Part shown: positions 1-10,020 of the stretch, one piece after another
How positions within the stretch are numbered: position 1 is the first letter of the stretch
Layout of the letters: every line of letters starts with the position of its first letter
DNA from: Zizania palustris
Lineage: Eukaryota; Streptophyta; Magnoliopsida; Poales; Poaceae
DNA length: 64,000 bases
Direction: 5' to 3'
Assembly (NCBI GenBank): GCA_019279435.1
Contig: JAAALK010000283.1
Span: forward strand, 58,323,700-58,387,699
Translations under genes and position numbers: made by a program
Notes under the pieces: generated by a model
The model's input: only the letters and a program-made list of their open reading frames with translations
Told to the model about the DNA's origin: nothing
Databases searched by the model: none

Positions 1-784
1 GTTGTAAACCCTAGGGGTAAAGTAGTCACTTCCTTAGGATGAATCCATGGGCTATAAATATGGGGGCTCGGTAGGTAACATTTAACACTTTGAGCATTTA
101 CTGTTGAGCTCCTGTACACATACCTCGCTGGTTTTCATCCAGAGTTCAATATATTTTGTGTTCCTTGTTCAAGCGGCGAAGCCCTGCTTCTGTGTGCTTT
201 TGCTTGAGCTCGCATTGCATACCTCGCTAGTTTTTAGTTCACCGAAGCCTGTCTTGGCGAAGGGTGTTTTTCTCGCGAAGTGTGTTTTTCAGTGTGATGT
301 CGCTCTGTGTAACACGAGGCAAGACCTCGCTGCTTACTAGCGAAGCCCTGGTCGTATCCCGTTGTGCTTCTTGTGTCGAAGCCCTTAGCGTGGTCCGTTT
401 TGTGTGCGTGTAGACCTTCGCGTACGAAGCCCAGCACCAGTTGCTGTCGCTAAGTACTTGGTCGAAGTCCTCAGAGGGCTGTCCACTCTTGCGAAGGGTG
501 AAGTGCGAAGTTTGCTCGAAGCACCCTGTGTGCGGAGCCTGCACTGACTTAGCAGAGTTGGTTTTCGAGGGTTGTTAGTGGAGCGAAGTCTTCTTAGCTT
601 CGAACTGTTGCTCCTCCGAAGCCTGTGTTCGAAGGTGTCGAAGTACCTCCGAACCAGACCTTCGAAGGTAGTGTTCGAAGCCTGTTCCGCAGAAGACAGA
701 ACAGAACCGAAGGCTAAGTTTTTAGCCCGAAATTTTAAAAGCTCCCATTCACCCCCCCCTCTGGTCGCCGTTTCCGGTCCAACA
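1..784 (+). repeat. 5' LTR (3' portion) of Sirevirus-like copia element
   Basis: This is the retained right part of the 5' long terminal repeat; about 1260 bp lie outside the window. It matches 8912-9694 with three substitutions (near 46, 298 and 596) and one C-run length change. It ends in CA, directly before the tRNA primer site. The two LTRs are identical when an element inserts, so three substitutions in 783 bp mean a recent insertion. At an assumed rate of 1.3e-8 per site per year this is about 0.15 million years. The segment is rich in CGAAG/CTTCG motifs. Confidence 0.97.
53..60 (+). promoter_or_regulatory. TATA box of the 5' LTR promoter
   Basis: The octamer TATAAATA sits where an LTR U3/R promoter would be, and the same box occurs in the 3' LTR (8964-8971) and the solo LTR. 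Transcription probably starts about 25-35 bp downstream. The upstream U3 of this copy lies outside the window. Confidence 0.75.
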
Positions 785-786
785 AT

Positions 787-798
787 TGGTATCAGAGC
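787..798 (+). other. Primer binding site for initiator tRNA-Met
   Basis: TGGTATCAGAGC lies three bases after the LTR end. It is complementary to the 3' end of plant initiator methionine tRNA and is the standard primer site of plant copia elements. It primes minus-strand cDNA synthesis. Confidence 0.95.
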
Positions 799-848
799 GG
801 GCTAAGATCACCAGTTGACCTTAACCGGTTTTGTGATCTATTGGCGAC

Positions 849-3311
849 ATGGATAGAGGCAGTAAAATTCCTCTGTTCGATGGGACAGATTTTGCATACT
901 GGAAGGTGCGCATGGAGGCTTACTTGTTAAGCCAAGGAAATGCAATTTGGGAGATTGTGGACTCACAATACTCCATCCCTGATACCCGCACCACTCAAAC
1001 TGAAAAAGATCAGTACAATGCCAACTCGAAGGCAAGGAACATATTGTTCATTGGTTTGAGTCGGAGTGAGTTTGATAGGGTGCAGCACCTTAGGACTGCT
1101 AGGGAAATTTGGACAACGCTCACTATTTTTCATGAGGGCTCTACTCAGATTAAGGCCAGGCGCCAAAGCACCTACAACCAACAGTATCAGCTATTTGTGC
1201 AGGCACCTGGTGAATCTATAGATGCCATGTTTTCGCGCTTTGATGCTATAGTGAGTAACTTGCGATCCAACGGGACGCTTGCTTACAGTGATCATGATAG
1301 GGCTATCAAGCTTCTCTATGCTCTTGACCGTAGCATATGGGAAGTAAAGATATCCAGCATTGAGGAGTCCACAGGTTATGATACTTTGACCTGTGATGAG
1401 CTCTTTAGCAAGCTGAAGTCCACAGAGATTGCTAAGGCATCTCTTGCTGTGCACAGAAGCTCTTTGCCACAGCCATTGGCATTGGTTTCTAGCACTAGCC
1501 GTGGCACCACTGCAGAACCAAGCACATCAGGCACTTGTGTTCTGGCAGATGGTTTTGCTTTGTCCTCCCTGGTCTCCGTCACAAAGGAGCAGGTGGATAC
1601 TCTAGCTGATGACGAGCTTGCTCTCATTGCCCGGAGGTTCACCCGCTTTCATCATGAGAGACGGGATCAGAGGAGAAGTGGTTTTAGTGGTTGCTATGAA
1701 TGTGGCGACACCTCTCACATTAAGGCCAATTGCCCCAAGGTCAAGAAGAGAGATGAGAGTGACCGCCCCAAATACCACAAAAAGGAGAGGAAGCCCTTTG
1801 TGAAGGGCAAGCGCGGCAAGATGGCTAAGAAAGTAGCCAAGGCCGCTTCCAGAGCTTTTGTTGCTGCTCTCAGCGACATCGACACTTCCTCAACTGAGGA
1901 GTCGAGCTCTGAAGAGGAGGAGTCCCCAAGGAAGGAGGACAAGAAGGACAAGAAGGGACGTGACTTCACCGGCCTTTGCTTCATGGCCGACAGCGATCAC
2001 AGCGGCGATGAGCTTGACTCATCTGAGGTAAACCTATCATCTGACCAGCTTCTAATTAAATTAGATGAGCTGAATGAAGTTGTGCTAGGTCAGGATAGAT
2101 TACTTGTGCAAGCCGCTAGAGAAAGAAAAGACCTTAGACTTAGGCTAGAAAATGTTTCTACTGAATATGCCATGCTTAAGTCTAAGTTTGATGATGCTGA
2201 ATGTGAATCATGTTCTGTTGTCATGAGTGAGCTTGCTCAGTTGCGTTCTGTTCATGCTCAAACTCTTTCTGAGCTTGAGACTGCACAGAAGCAGCTTTTG
2301 GAGGTGGATTCTAGACCTCATGAAATTATTGATTGCATGAACTGCTCTTTATTACGCGATAGCATTAATTTACGTGATAAGCATGTTCATGATTTGGAGG
2401 CTAGATTGGAAAGGGCCGGTAGTTCTAAGGATGTGCAGCCTGTGTGTGACACATGCATTACCCTTAAGGACCAGCTAGGCACTGTTAGAGAGCGAGCTGA
2501 GAACCTCATGTCAGAAAATGAATACCTTCTTTTTGTGGTGAATAAATGCACTGAGGGAAAGGGTAGGATGGATTTGCTCTTGGCCAAGACCAAGTTGTGT
2601 GCTGACAGAGCCGGGGTAGCTCTAGGTTTGGGTTTTGAGAGGATAGCTTCAGACAGTAAGACCAAAACTGTTTTTACCTCTCCCACCACCCTAGAGAAAG
2701 AGAGAGCTCTGTTGGACACCCCTCCAGCCAAAAAGCCTACCCATCCACCAAAGAAAACCACTCCTCCTACCAAGAAAAATCCTCCCAAGAAAACCACTGT
2801 GAAGAAACCCAAGGAGCCTGTGAGAGTTGCTCCTGTGACCCATGAGAGTGCCCCCAGGAGAGTGTTTCACTGTTCTTATTGTCAGCGGGCGGGTCATTTG
2901 ATTGGTTTCTGTTTCCGTCGCATCAAGGATGAGCGACGTGCACAGGCGATGAGCTACCAGGACATGCATTACCCATCTTTAGGTATGCATGAGTCTGAGT
3001 TTTACTATCGTCCTGCTTTTGAGGCTCCTCGTGCTTCTCGGAGAGGTTTTGCTCCTCGAGGTCTTCACCATGTTCCATATGGTGGTAGACCTCGGGCTAG
3101 TAGATTTGTACCTCGTCAGAGTAGGAGACCTCGACATGTTGTTCTTTCACAGCATGTAGGTAGACCTCGCACTTTGCATCATTCTGATTATCATGTGCGT
3201 AGACCATCTGCTTTTACTGTGCCTACTACTCGTGTCACTCAGTGCTGGATGCCTCGTCATTATTTTACTCACCCCAGCACTGAGCGATCGAGACGTTCTC
3301 ATCATGTGTAG
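849..3311 (+). CDS. gag: Gag polyprotein of Sirevirus-like copia retrotransposon
   Basis: An 820-residue open frame encodes the capsid/nucleocapsid protein that packages element RNA in the cytoplasm. Residues 1-200 match the UBN2/DUF4219-type copia gag, with the start MDRGSKIPLFDG and a conserved YWKVRM. A CCHC zinc knuckle (CYECGDTSHIKANC) lies near residue 281. A long acidic and then coiled-coil-like region follows (about 340-600), then a Lys/Pro-rich stretch (about 620-660), a second knuckle-like motif (CSYCQRAGHLIGFC, near 675), and an Arg-rich tail. The length is well above ordinary copia gag and fits the extended gag of Sireviruses. The ATG at 849 lies 65 bases after the LTR and opens the domain directly. 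The frame ends at TAG 3309-3311, in the same frame as pol. Confidence 0.95.
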   Translation: MDRGSKIPLFDGTDFAYWKVRMEAYLLSQGNAIWEIVDSQYSIPDTRTTQTEKDQYNANSKARNILFIGLSRSEFDRVQHLRTAREIWTTLTIFHEGSTQIKARRQSTYNQQYQLFVQAPGESIDAMFSRFDAIVSNLRSNGTLAYSDHDRAIKLLYALDRSIWEVKISSIEESTGYDTLTCDELFSKLKSTEIAKASLAVHRSSLPQPLALVSSTSRGTTAEPSTSGTCVLADGFALSSLVSVTKEQVDTLADDELALIARRFTRFHHERRDQRRSGFSGCYECGDTSHIKANCPKVKKRDESDRPKYHKKERKPFVKGKRGKMAKKVAKAASRAFVAALSDIDTSSTEESSSEEEESPRKEDKKDKKGRDFTGLCFMADSDHSGDELDSSEVNLSSDQLLIKLDELNEVVLGQDRLLVQAARERKDLRLRLENVSTEYAMLKSKFDDAECESCSVVMSELAQLRSVHAQTLSELETAQKQLLEVDSRPHEIIDCMNCSLLRDSINLRDKHVHDLEARLERAGSSKDVQPVCDTCITLKDQLGTVRERAENLMSENEYLLFVVNKCTEGKGRMDLLLAKTKLCADRAGVALGLGFERIASDSKTKTVFTSPTTLEKERALLDTPPAKKPTHPPKKTTPPTKKNPPKKTTVKKPKEPVRVAPVTHESAPRRVFHCSYCQRAGHLIGFCFRRIKDERRAQAMSYQDMHYPSLGMHESEFYYRPAFEAPRASRRGFAPRGLHHVPYGGRPRASRFVPRQSRRPRHVVLSQHVGRPRTLHHSDYHVRRPSAFTVPTTRVTQCWMPRHYFTHPSTERSRRSHHV

Positions 3312-3326
3312 GCGACAGGTCGAGGC

Positions 3327-6300
3327 TTGGAGGGCACGTGGATCATGGACTCCGGTTGTTCGCGCCACATGACCGGAGATGCAGCTTGGTTCTCCAGCCT
3401 CACCACAACCAAGCAAAGGGAACATATCACCTTCGGAAACAATCGAAGGAGTAGAGTGAAAGGTAAAGGTGTGGTAAGAATTAACGCGAACTTCACTCTC
3501 AAAGATGTTGCTTTGGTTGAAAACCTGGGATACAATTTGCTGTCTGTATCTCAGTTGCTTGATGAGGGCTTCGAAGTGCGATTTCATCGCGATACTTCGC
3601 AAGTGCTCAATTCTGATGGCGTTGTGGTGTGTAAGATCTTTAGGGTTGGGAGAGTTTTTGGAGCTGATTTTTCAGAGTCGTCTGGTTCTTCTCATTGTCT
3701 TGTTGCACATTCGACTTCTGAGCTTTGGAAGTGGCATAGGAGACTAGGGCATATGAGCTTTGAGTTGCTCGCTCGTCTGAGTGCCCTAGGCCTGATCCGA
3801 GGATTGCCCAAGCTCAAGTTTGAGAAGAATTTAGTTTGCGCTCCTTGTCGACATGGAAAAATGATTGCCGCTTCGCATTCGCCAGTCACCACAGTGATGA
3901 CTGAACAGCCCGGAGAACTTCTCCATATGGACACTGTAGGTCCTTCTCGGGTTAGTTCTTTAGGCTGGAAGTGGTATGTTCTAGTAATTGTCGACGATTT
4001 CTCTCGCTACTCTTGGGTCTTCTTTCTTGCCAGCAAGGATGAAGTGTTTTCACACTTTCGGAGCTTGGCTTTGAGACTTTTTACTGAACTCCCTGGTGCA
4101 TTAAAATTCATTCGAAGCGATAATGGCACCGAGTTCAAAAATAGTCTCTTTGTTGACTTTTGCATGGAGCATGGCATAGAACATCAATTCTCTGCTCCGC
4201 GGGTTCCTCAACAGAATGGTGTTGTTGAGAGGAAAAACCGCACTTTGGTTGAGATGGCTAGGACGATGCTTGATGAGCATAAGACTCCTAGAAAATTCTG
4301 GGTTGAGGCCATGAACACTGCTTGCTACATCTCAAACCGAATTTTCTTGCGCTCAATTTTAAACTTGACATCTTATGAGCTGCGTTTTGGGAGACAGCCC
4401 AAGGTTACTCATCTTCGAGTTTTTGGCTGTCGGTGCTTTATCCTAAAACGTGGTAACTTGGATAAATTTGAGTCGCGCTCTTCTGACGGGATCTTTTTGG
4501 GTTATACTACTCATGGTCATTCTTATCGTGTTTATAACTTGGAAACTAACACTGTCATCGAGTCATGTGATGTGACTTTTGATGAATCAACCCCCTCTGT
4601 TAGTTCTGCTTTTGAACAGGCAAATGAACACGACATGGAACAGACCTTATTCGAAGACGAAGATCCCGGAGAATTCGAGGATGAACCCCTACTACCCTCG
4701 ACGTCAACCCCCGAAGCTGACCCCGCTTCAACTACTTCGGCACGAGGTCCCGAAGCGACTACCTCAACATCGGTCATCTTGGACCACTCCAACGCACAAG
4801 TTGAGGGGGAGACTGCATCCCGCCGCGAGGCTCCACATCATGTCCAAAGGATGCACCCTCCCGAGCAGATCATTGGTGAGCTTGATCAAAGGGTAACTCG
4901 TTCTCATGCCCATTTCACTAATGCTGCTTTTGTTGCTTCTTTTGAGCCTTTAGATGTTAGTCATGCACTTTCTGATTCTAGTTGGATCAATGCCATGCAT
5001 GAGGAACTTGAGAATTTTGAAAGAAACCAAGTCTGGACTTTAGTTGATCCTCCACCTAATGTTCATTTCATTGGAACAAAATGGATTTTTAAAAATAAAC
5101 AAGGGGAGGATGGGACTATAGTTAGAAACAAGGCTAGACTTGTAGCTCAGGGCTTTTCTCAACTAGAAGGGATTGATTTTACTGAAACCTTTGCACCTGT
5201 TGCTCGCCTTGAGGCCATTAGGATTTTGCTTGCCTTTGCGACATCCCGGGGATTCAAACTCTATCAAATGGATGTCAAAAGTGCTTTTCTTAATGGCTTC
5301 ATAGGTGAAGATGTTTATGTAAAACAACCCCCTGGTTTTGAAAACCCCAAGTACCCACATAAAGTCCTTAAACTTCATAAGGCTCTTTATGGACTCAAGC
5401 AGGCCCCTCGGGCGTGGTATGATAGACTTAAGTCTTTTCTGCTTGAGCGAGGGTACGTGATGGGCTCTGTTGATAAGACATTGTTTACTCTCAAGCATGG
5501 CAAAGATTTCCTTCTAGTGCAGATTTATGTGGATGATATCATCTTTGGTGGCTCTTCTCATGCTTTAGTTGCCGAGTTTGCAGATACCATGAGCAGGGAA
5601 TTTGAAATGTCAATGATGGGTGAACTCATCTTTTTCCTTGGTTTGCAAATCAAGCAAAGCAAACAAGGTACTTTTGTCCACCAGACAAAGTACACCAAGG
5701 ACCTGCTCAAGAAGTTTGACATGTCCGATGCGAAGCCCCTCGCCACTCCAATGGCTACATCTGTAGCATTGGACCCTGACGAAGATGGAGAAGCCGTAGA
5801 CCAGAAGGAGTTCCGAAGCATGATCGGCTCCCTCCTCTACTTGACTGCCACGAGGCCGGACATACACTTCGCAGTGTGTCTGTGCGCTCGTTTTCAGGCT
5901 TCACCACGAGCTTCGCACCGCCAAGCGGTTAAGCGCATTCTAAGGTATCTCAAACACACCCTTGAATTTGGCATATGGTATTCTTCGTCTTCATCTTTAT
6001 GTCTTAGAGGCTATTCAGATGCAGATTTTGCTGGGTGTAGAATTGATAGGAAGAGTACCTCTGGTACTTGTCATTTTCTGGGTACGTCTCTGGTTTGCTG
6101 GTCTTCCCGCAAACAGTCTAGTGTTGCACAATCGACGGCTGAGGCCGAATATGTTGCTGCAGCTAGCTGTTGCTCTCAGATTTTGTGGATGGTTTCCACT
6201 TTGCGGGATTTCGGGTTAGATTATAAGAGTGTTCCACTTTTCTGTGATAACACTAGTGCTATTTGTATTGCAAACAACCCGGTTCAGCACTCCAGAACCA

Positions 6301-6479
6301 AACACATTGATGTACGGTATCATTTTCTCAGAGATCACAATGAGAAGGGTGATATTGAACTTCAATATGTTGATACCCAACACCAGCTTGCCGACATTTT
6401 TACAAAACCCCTCGATGCTTCTCGATTTGCTTACTTGCGTGGGGAACTTGGTATTTGTCATCCCTACGACATTTTGTGA
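3327..6479 (+). CDS. pol: Pol polyprotein (protease, integrase, RT, RNase H), copia order
   Basis: A 1050-residue open frame follows, with domains in copia order. The aspartic protease active site MDSGCSRHMTGD is within the first 20 residues. The GAG-pre-integrase HHCC zinc domain (WHRRLGH..CAPC) follows. The integrase core has D (LLHMDTVGPS), D (IRSDNGTEF) and E (NGVVERKNRT). Reverse transcriptase has KARLVAQGF, QMDVKSAFLNG and the catalytic YVDD. RNase H has SDADFAG, STAEAEY and the ADIFTKPL ending typical of copia. No internal stop or frameshift is present, so it looks functional. The first ATG is only six codons before the protease DSG. Upstream codons in the same frame reach back to the gag stop, so translation may instead come from TAG readthrough. 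Confidence 0.96.
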   Translation: MEGTWIMDSGCSRHMTGDAAWFSSLTTTKQREHITFGNNRRSRVKGKGVVRINANFTLKDVALVENLGYNLLSVSQLLDEGFEVRFHRDTSQVLNSDGVVVCKIFRVGRVFGADFSESSGSSHCLVAHSTSELWKWHRRLGHMSFELLARLSALGLIRGLPKLKFEKNLVCAPCRHGKMIAASHSPVTTVMTEQPGELLHMDTVGPSRVSSLGWKWYVLVIVDDFSRYSWVFFLASKDEVFSHFRSLALRLFTELPGALKFIRSDNGTEFKNSLFVDFCMEHGIEHQFSAPRVPQQNGVVERKNRTLVEMARTMLDEHKTPRKFWVEAMNTACYISNRIFLRSILNLTSYELRFGRQPKVTHLRVFGCRCFILKRGNLDKFESRSSDGIFLGYTTHGHSYRVYNLETNTVIESCDVTFDESTPSVSSAFEQANEHDMEQTLFEDEDPGEFEDEPLLPSTSTPEADPASTTSARGPEATTSTSVILDHSNAQVEGETASRREAPHHVQRMHPPEQIIGELDQRVTRSHAHFTNAAFVASFEPLDVSHALSDSSWINAMHEELENFERNQVWTLVDPPPNVHFIGTKWIFKNKQGEDGTIVRNKARLVAQGFSQLEGIDFTETFAPVARLEAIRILLAFATSRGFKLYQMDVKSAFLNGFIGEDVYVKQPPGFENPKYPHKVLKLHKALYGLKQAPRAWYDRLKSFLLERGYVMGSVDKTLFTLKHGKDFLLVQIYVDDIIFGGSSHALVAEFADTMSREFEMSMMGELIFFLGLQIKQSKQGTFVHQTKYTKDLLKKFDMSDAKPLATPMATSVALDPDEDGEAVDQKEFRSMIGSLLYLTATRPDIHFAVCLCARFQASPRASHRQAVKRILRYLKHTLEFGIWYSSSSSLCLRGYSDADFAGCRIDRKSTSGTCHFLGTSLVCWSSRKQSSVAQSTAEAEYVAAASCCSQILWMVSTLRDFGLDYKSVPLFCDNTSAICIANNPVQHSRTKHIDVRYHFLRDHNEKGDIELQYVDTQHQLADIFTKPLDASRFAYLRGELGICHPYDIL

Positions 6480-7651
6480 GGGGGAGCTGAGTTTAAATTG
6501 CCTTGCATATGCTCATTATGTGTGGAATTGCATTTACATCTTTTGCTATTATATGCCTGCTTTTAATTCACAGAAATCATGTCAGCTCAGCTCTATGAAA
6601 TTTGTCTGGAACATTGATTGTGCATGATGTTTTATTTTCTAAAATCAAAACTTGCTCACTGCTCAATCGTGTATCTAGCTTGTTTAGGCAGGACTGCTTT
6701 TAGCTATCTTTTTTCTACTTGTCAGCAAGACACTGTTCTTTGGATGCTAAAAGTTGCAATTTGAAAAATTGTGTTCTTTTTCATGGATATTCATCAAAAT
6801 AATTCATTCATCTGAAACAAAATCAAAAATCCATGATTTGCCTGGTTTAAATGAAAAGATCCAGGAGGGTTTGTTTGTCGCACTACTCTATTCTAGACTG
6901 CTTACCATTGCACTTTGGTCTGAACTGGGATAGTGTAGTGTATGCCAAAATCACCGCCTTAAGCTTCAGATGGCTTTCATGCCTAGGCTTGGCTTGATTG
7001 GAAAGTATAAGGTGGACAAACAAATAACCCCTGGCACTAAGAAAAGACCAACAAATTTAATTGCTCATCAAGTTTGCTTTCAAAAGCTCCTTTTGAAAAA
7101 AACTTGTCTGTCTAAGGTAGAATTTGTTAGCTTTGCGCAGTCCTTGCCTTCTCTTGTCTAGTTGCTGTGATTAAGTGGTGATGCTTTTATCTCACAAATG
7201 ACAAAATCACATGCCATCATCTTGTTTCACAGAATGTTAAATTGAGCTGAGCACATGATCATTGATGCTACTGTTGGCATATTTTTGCATTATATGTCTT
7301 TGCAATTCTATTCATTTCGAAGCTTTGCATCTTTTACATGCTCCTTGATGCTTGCATTGCCAAAGGGGGAGAGATTTGCTATGTTCTCTGCCGCAAGAAG
7401 ACATTATTTCGCAAGGGGAAAGATTTTTGACATAAAGGGGAAGAAAAATTTGCTTAACTCAGGGGGAGTTCTTATCAAGGGGAGATTTGCCAAAAAGGGC
7501 TTTTACTCTTTTGAGAAAGGGGGAGAAAAATTCTTTTATCAAGTGACATGCTTTGGCTCTTGTCTGAGTTTTTATGGTCACTTGTGTGCTGAAATTTTTA
7601 AATTTTCTTGAACTTGGATTTGGTTGTCAATGCACTCATCAAGGGGGAGAT
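6480..7651 (+). other. Sirevirus 3' noncoding region with repeated polypurine tracts
   Basis: No env-like frame is evident between pol and the 3' LTR. The stretch has several purine-rich runs centred on GGGG(G)A at about 6478, 7362, 7411, 7434, 7461, 7477, 7514 and 7638. Multiple polypurine tracts before the 3' LTR are a described Sirevirus trait. Small open frames here (for example 7255-7611) lack recognisable domains and are probably noise. Confidence 0.8.
7638..7650 (+). other. Polypurine tract priming plus-strand DNA
   Basis: ATCAAGGGGGAGA is immediately upstream of the 3' LTR start (TGAGAAACC at 7652). Its position and composition are those of the plus-strand primer. Confidence 0.9.
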
Positions 7652-9694
7652 TGAGAAACCAAGGGTGGTTTCGGTGTTTGTGATGAGTGATTGACAGGCT
7701 TTTTACCCTCTGTTCGAAGGGTACCTCCGAAGGGGCTTCGGAGGTGGTACCTCCGAAGGGGGTTCGGAGGTTGGACCTCCGAAGGATGTTCGGAGGTGGG
7801 TTCTCCGAAGGGTGTTCGGAGGTGTTTGCTTGCTGCAGCCGCGCAGCGGAGTGTGCCTGTCGGAGGGGTCCGGCAGTACGCGATGACTGGGTTCGTACCG
7901 AAGGCTTCGGTACTTTGGGCGGTACACCGGAGTGTGTACCGGAGGTTGTTAACCCGGAGAGGTCTCCGGAGTACTGGATACACTTGTTTGCTTGTCTGTG
8001 ATGCGCAGGGACTTCGGAGGCGACGGACAGGGTTCGAGCCGGGTGAACCTGGGTCAAGCGGGAGGCTTGATGCCAGGGGAGCGGGGAGCTCCGTCACGGT
8101 GGCTGCGAAGGTGGTCCGGGTCGGTCCTCGGGTCGAGGCGTGCCAGGTGAAGGCAGAGAGTGCGGAGCGTGGCTCCGGCTGAAGGTACTCCGAGACAAAG
8201 TCCTCGGAGGTGAGGCACTTCGAAGGTACTCCGAATGGAGTGACTTCGGAGTTGGTGGATCAAGTCCTCTGCGGAGGCAAGGTGTTCGAAGTGTGCTCCG
8301 GAGGGAGACACTCGAAGGTTACCCGATGAAGGTCTCAGAAGTCGAGGCGCATCGAAGGCATGGTCCGGGTGAGGCTCGTCGAGGAGTGTGCTCGGAGTGA
8401 GACACTGCGACGAAGTGCTCATGGAATGCTTCATGCGGAGGCCTTGGACGAAGGAGGGACTTCGAAGGGTGGTACTCCGAAGGTGGGGCTTCGGAGTGTG
8501 AAGGACTTCGGAGCGAGGCTAGCTCCGGAGTGAGGTTGACTTGTGGTGCTTCGGCCATGCATGGCTTCGGTACACGGACGGACGGTGGTTGAGCTCGGAG
8601 TAGCTGCGAAGCCGTGGAGGTCCACTCCGAAGGTGGTGGTGCGAAGGCCCAAGGGCTTTGACGGCTTCGGCTTAAAACCGTCACTGTATCGAAGGACTTC
8701 TTCGGCGGAGCGAAGGCCAACAGGCTGCAGGCTTCTCGCCGAAGCTTCCGCACCCTCCGGTGCGAAGGGAGGTTCCAGAAGTCAACACTGTAAAGGCTGA
8801 CACTGTCTGTTCTGAAAAAGGCTGACACTGTCCCCTCTGCAGCTGACAGAGAAGCCTCCAAAATAAAGGTGGACTACCTTTTGTACCCCTTAGTTCTGTA
8901 GAGACAAATCTGTTGTAAACCCTAGGGGTAAAGTAGTCACTTCCTTAGGATGAATCTATGGGCTATAAATATGGGGGCTCGGTAGGTAACATTTAACACT
9001 TTGAGCATTTACTGTTGAGCTCCTGTACACATACCTCGCTGGTTTTCATCCAGAGTTCAATATATTTTGTGTTCCTTGTTCAAGCGGCGAAGCCCTGCTT
9101 CTGTGTGCTTTTGCTTGAGCTCGCATTGCATACCTCGCTAGTTTTTAGTTCACCGAAGCCTGTCTTGGCGAAGGGTGTTTTTCTCGCGAAGTGTGTTTTT
9201 CAGTGTGCTGTCGCTCTGTGTAACACGAGGCAAGACCTCGCTGCTTACTAGCGAAGCCCTGGTCGTATCCCGTTGTGCTTCTTGTGTCGAAGCCCTTAGC
9301 GTGGTCCGTTTTGTGTGCGTGTAGACCTTCGCGTACGAAGCCCAGCACCAGTTGCTGTCGCTAAGTACTTGGTCGAAGTCCTCAGAGGGCTGTCCACTCT
9401 TGCGAAGGGTGAAGTGCGAAGTTTGCTCGAAGCACCCTGTGTGCGGAGCCTGCACTGACTTAGCAGAGTTGGTTTTCGAGGGTTGTTAGTGGAGCGAAGT
9501 CTTCTTGGCTTCGAACTGTTGCTCCTCCGAAGCCTGTGTTCGAAGGTGTCGAAGTACCTCCGAACCAGACCTTCGAAGGTAGTGTTCGAAGCCTGTTCCG
9601 CAGAAGACAGAACAGAACCGAAGGCTAAGTTTTTAGCCCGAAATTTTAAAAGCTCCCATTCACCCCCCCTCTGGTCGCCGTTTCCGGTCCAACA
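7652..9694 (+). repeat. 3' LTR of Sirevirus-like element, complete, 2043 bp
   Basis: It begins TGAGAAACC after the polypurine tract and ends CCAACA. The following five bases, GATGT (9695-9699), should be the target-site duplication, but the left copy is outside the window. It contains the TATA box at 8964-8971 and the same R/U5 segment as the 5' LTR. It is GC- and CpG-rich for a plant LTR, with dense CTCCGAAG/CTTCGGAG inverted motifs. Open frames within it are compositional artefacts. Confidence 0.97.
7723..7823 (+). repeat. Four 26-bp-period palindromic units in the 3' LTR
   Basis: Four consecutive units of the form ACCTCCGAAGG-N-TTCGGAGGT start at 7723, 7749, 7775 and 7801. Each is an inverted repeat able to form a hairpin. 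The spacing is exactly 26 bp. The fourth unit has a degenerate left arm (TTCTCCGAAG). The solo LTR has a shorter, more diverged version near 12613-12690. Confidence 0.9.
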
Positions 9695-9754
9695 GATGTG
9701 CTAACCTGCAATGAAATAAAATAATATCCGTATAATTGATACAGGGATGGTTCA

Positions 9755-9990
9755 ATAAAACTGGCTCAACTCAGAGTATTTCTGCACATTAGACAAAAAT
9801 GGAAGGTGGTTGAGCTCTGCCAACCTGTTGATGCGGACAGCCGGCAAAGCGCAGGTGGCAAAACTCTTTAAAACGCTCCCCGCTAGGCATGCCCTCATCC
9901 TGCTCCAGTGCATAGTACCAGGTCTAGGCAGCCCCGACCAGATGGTACGATGCGAGCCAGACGCGGTCTGAGGCCAGGGTATGTTGTCAG
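9755..9990 (-). pseudogene. Decayed Ty3/gypsy gag fragment
   Basis: The minus strand reads as a gypsy-type retrotransposon gag segment. One frame gives WLASYHLVGAA, a TAG stop, then TWYYALEQDEGMPSGERF and KEFCHLRF. After a frameshift the other frame gives INRLAELNHLPFLSNVQ. This order matches the gag domain of rice gypsy elements. The stop and frameshift show it is dead. No LTR was found around it, so it is an old remnant near which the copia element inserted. Confidence 0.75.
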
Positions 9991-10020
9991 GTGGATAGTT
10001 GGACATTTCCATCAAGAATT

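Noticed and set aside
7255..7611. 118-aa frame after pol as a possible env-like gene
   Set aside because: It has no signal peptide plus transmembrane arrangement, spans several polypurine tracts and is far shorter than Sirevirus env-like frames.
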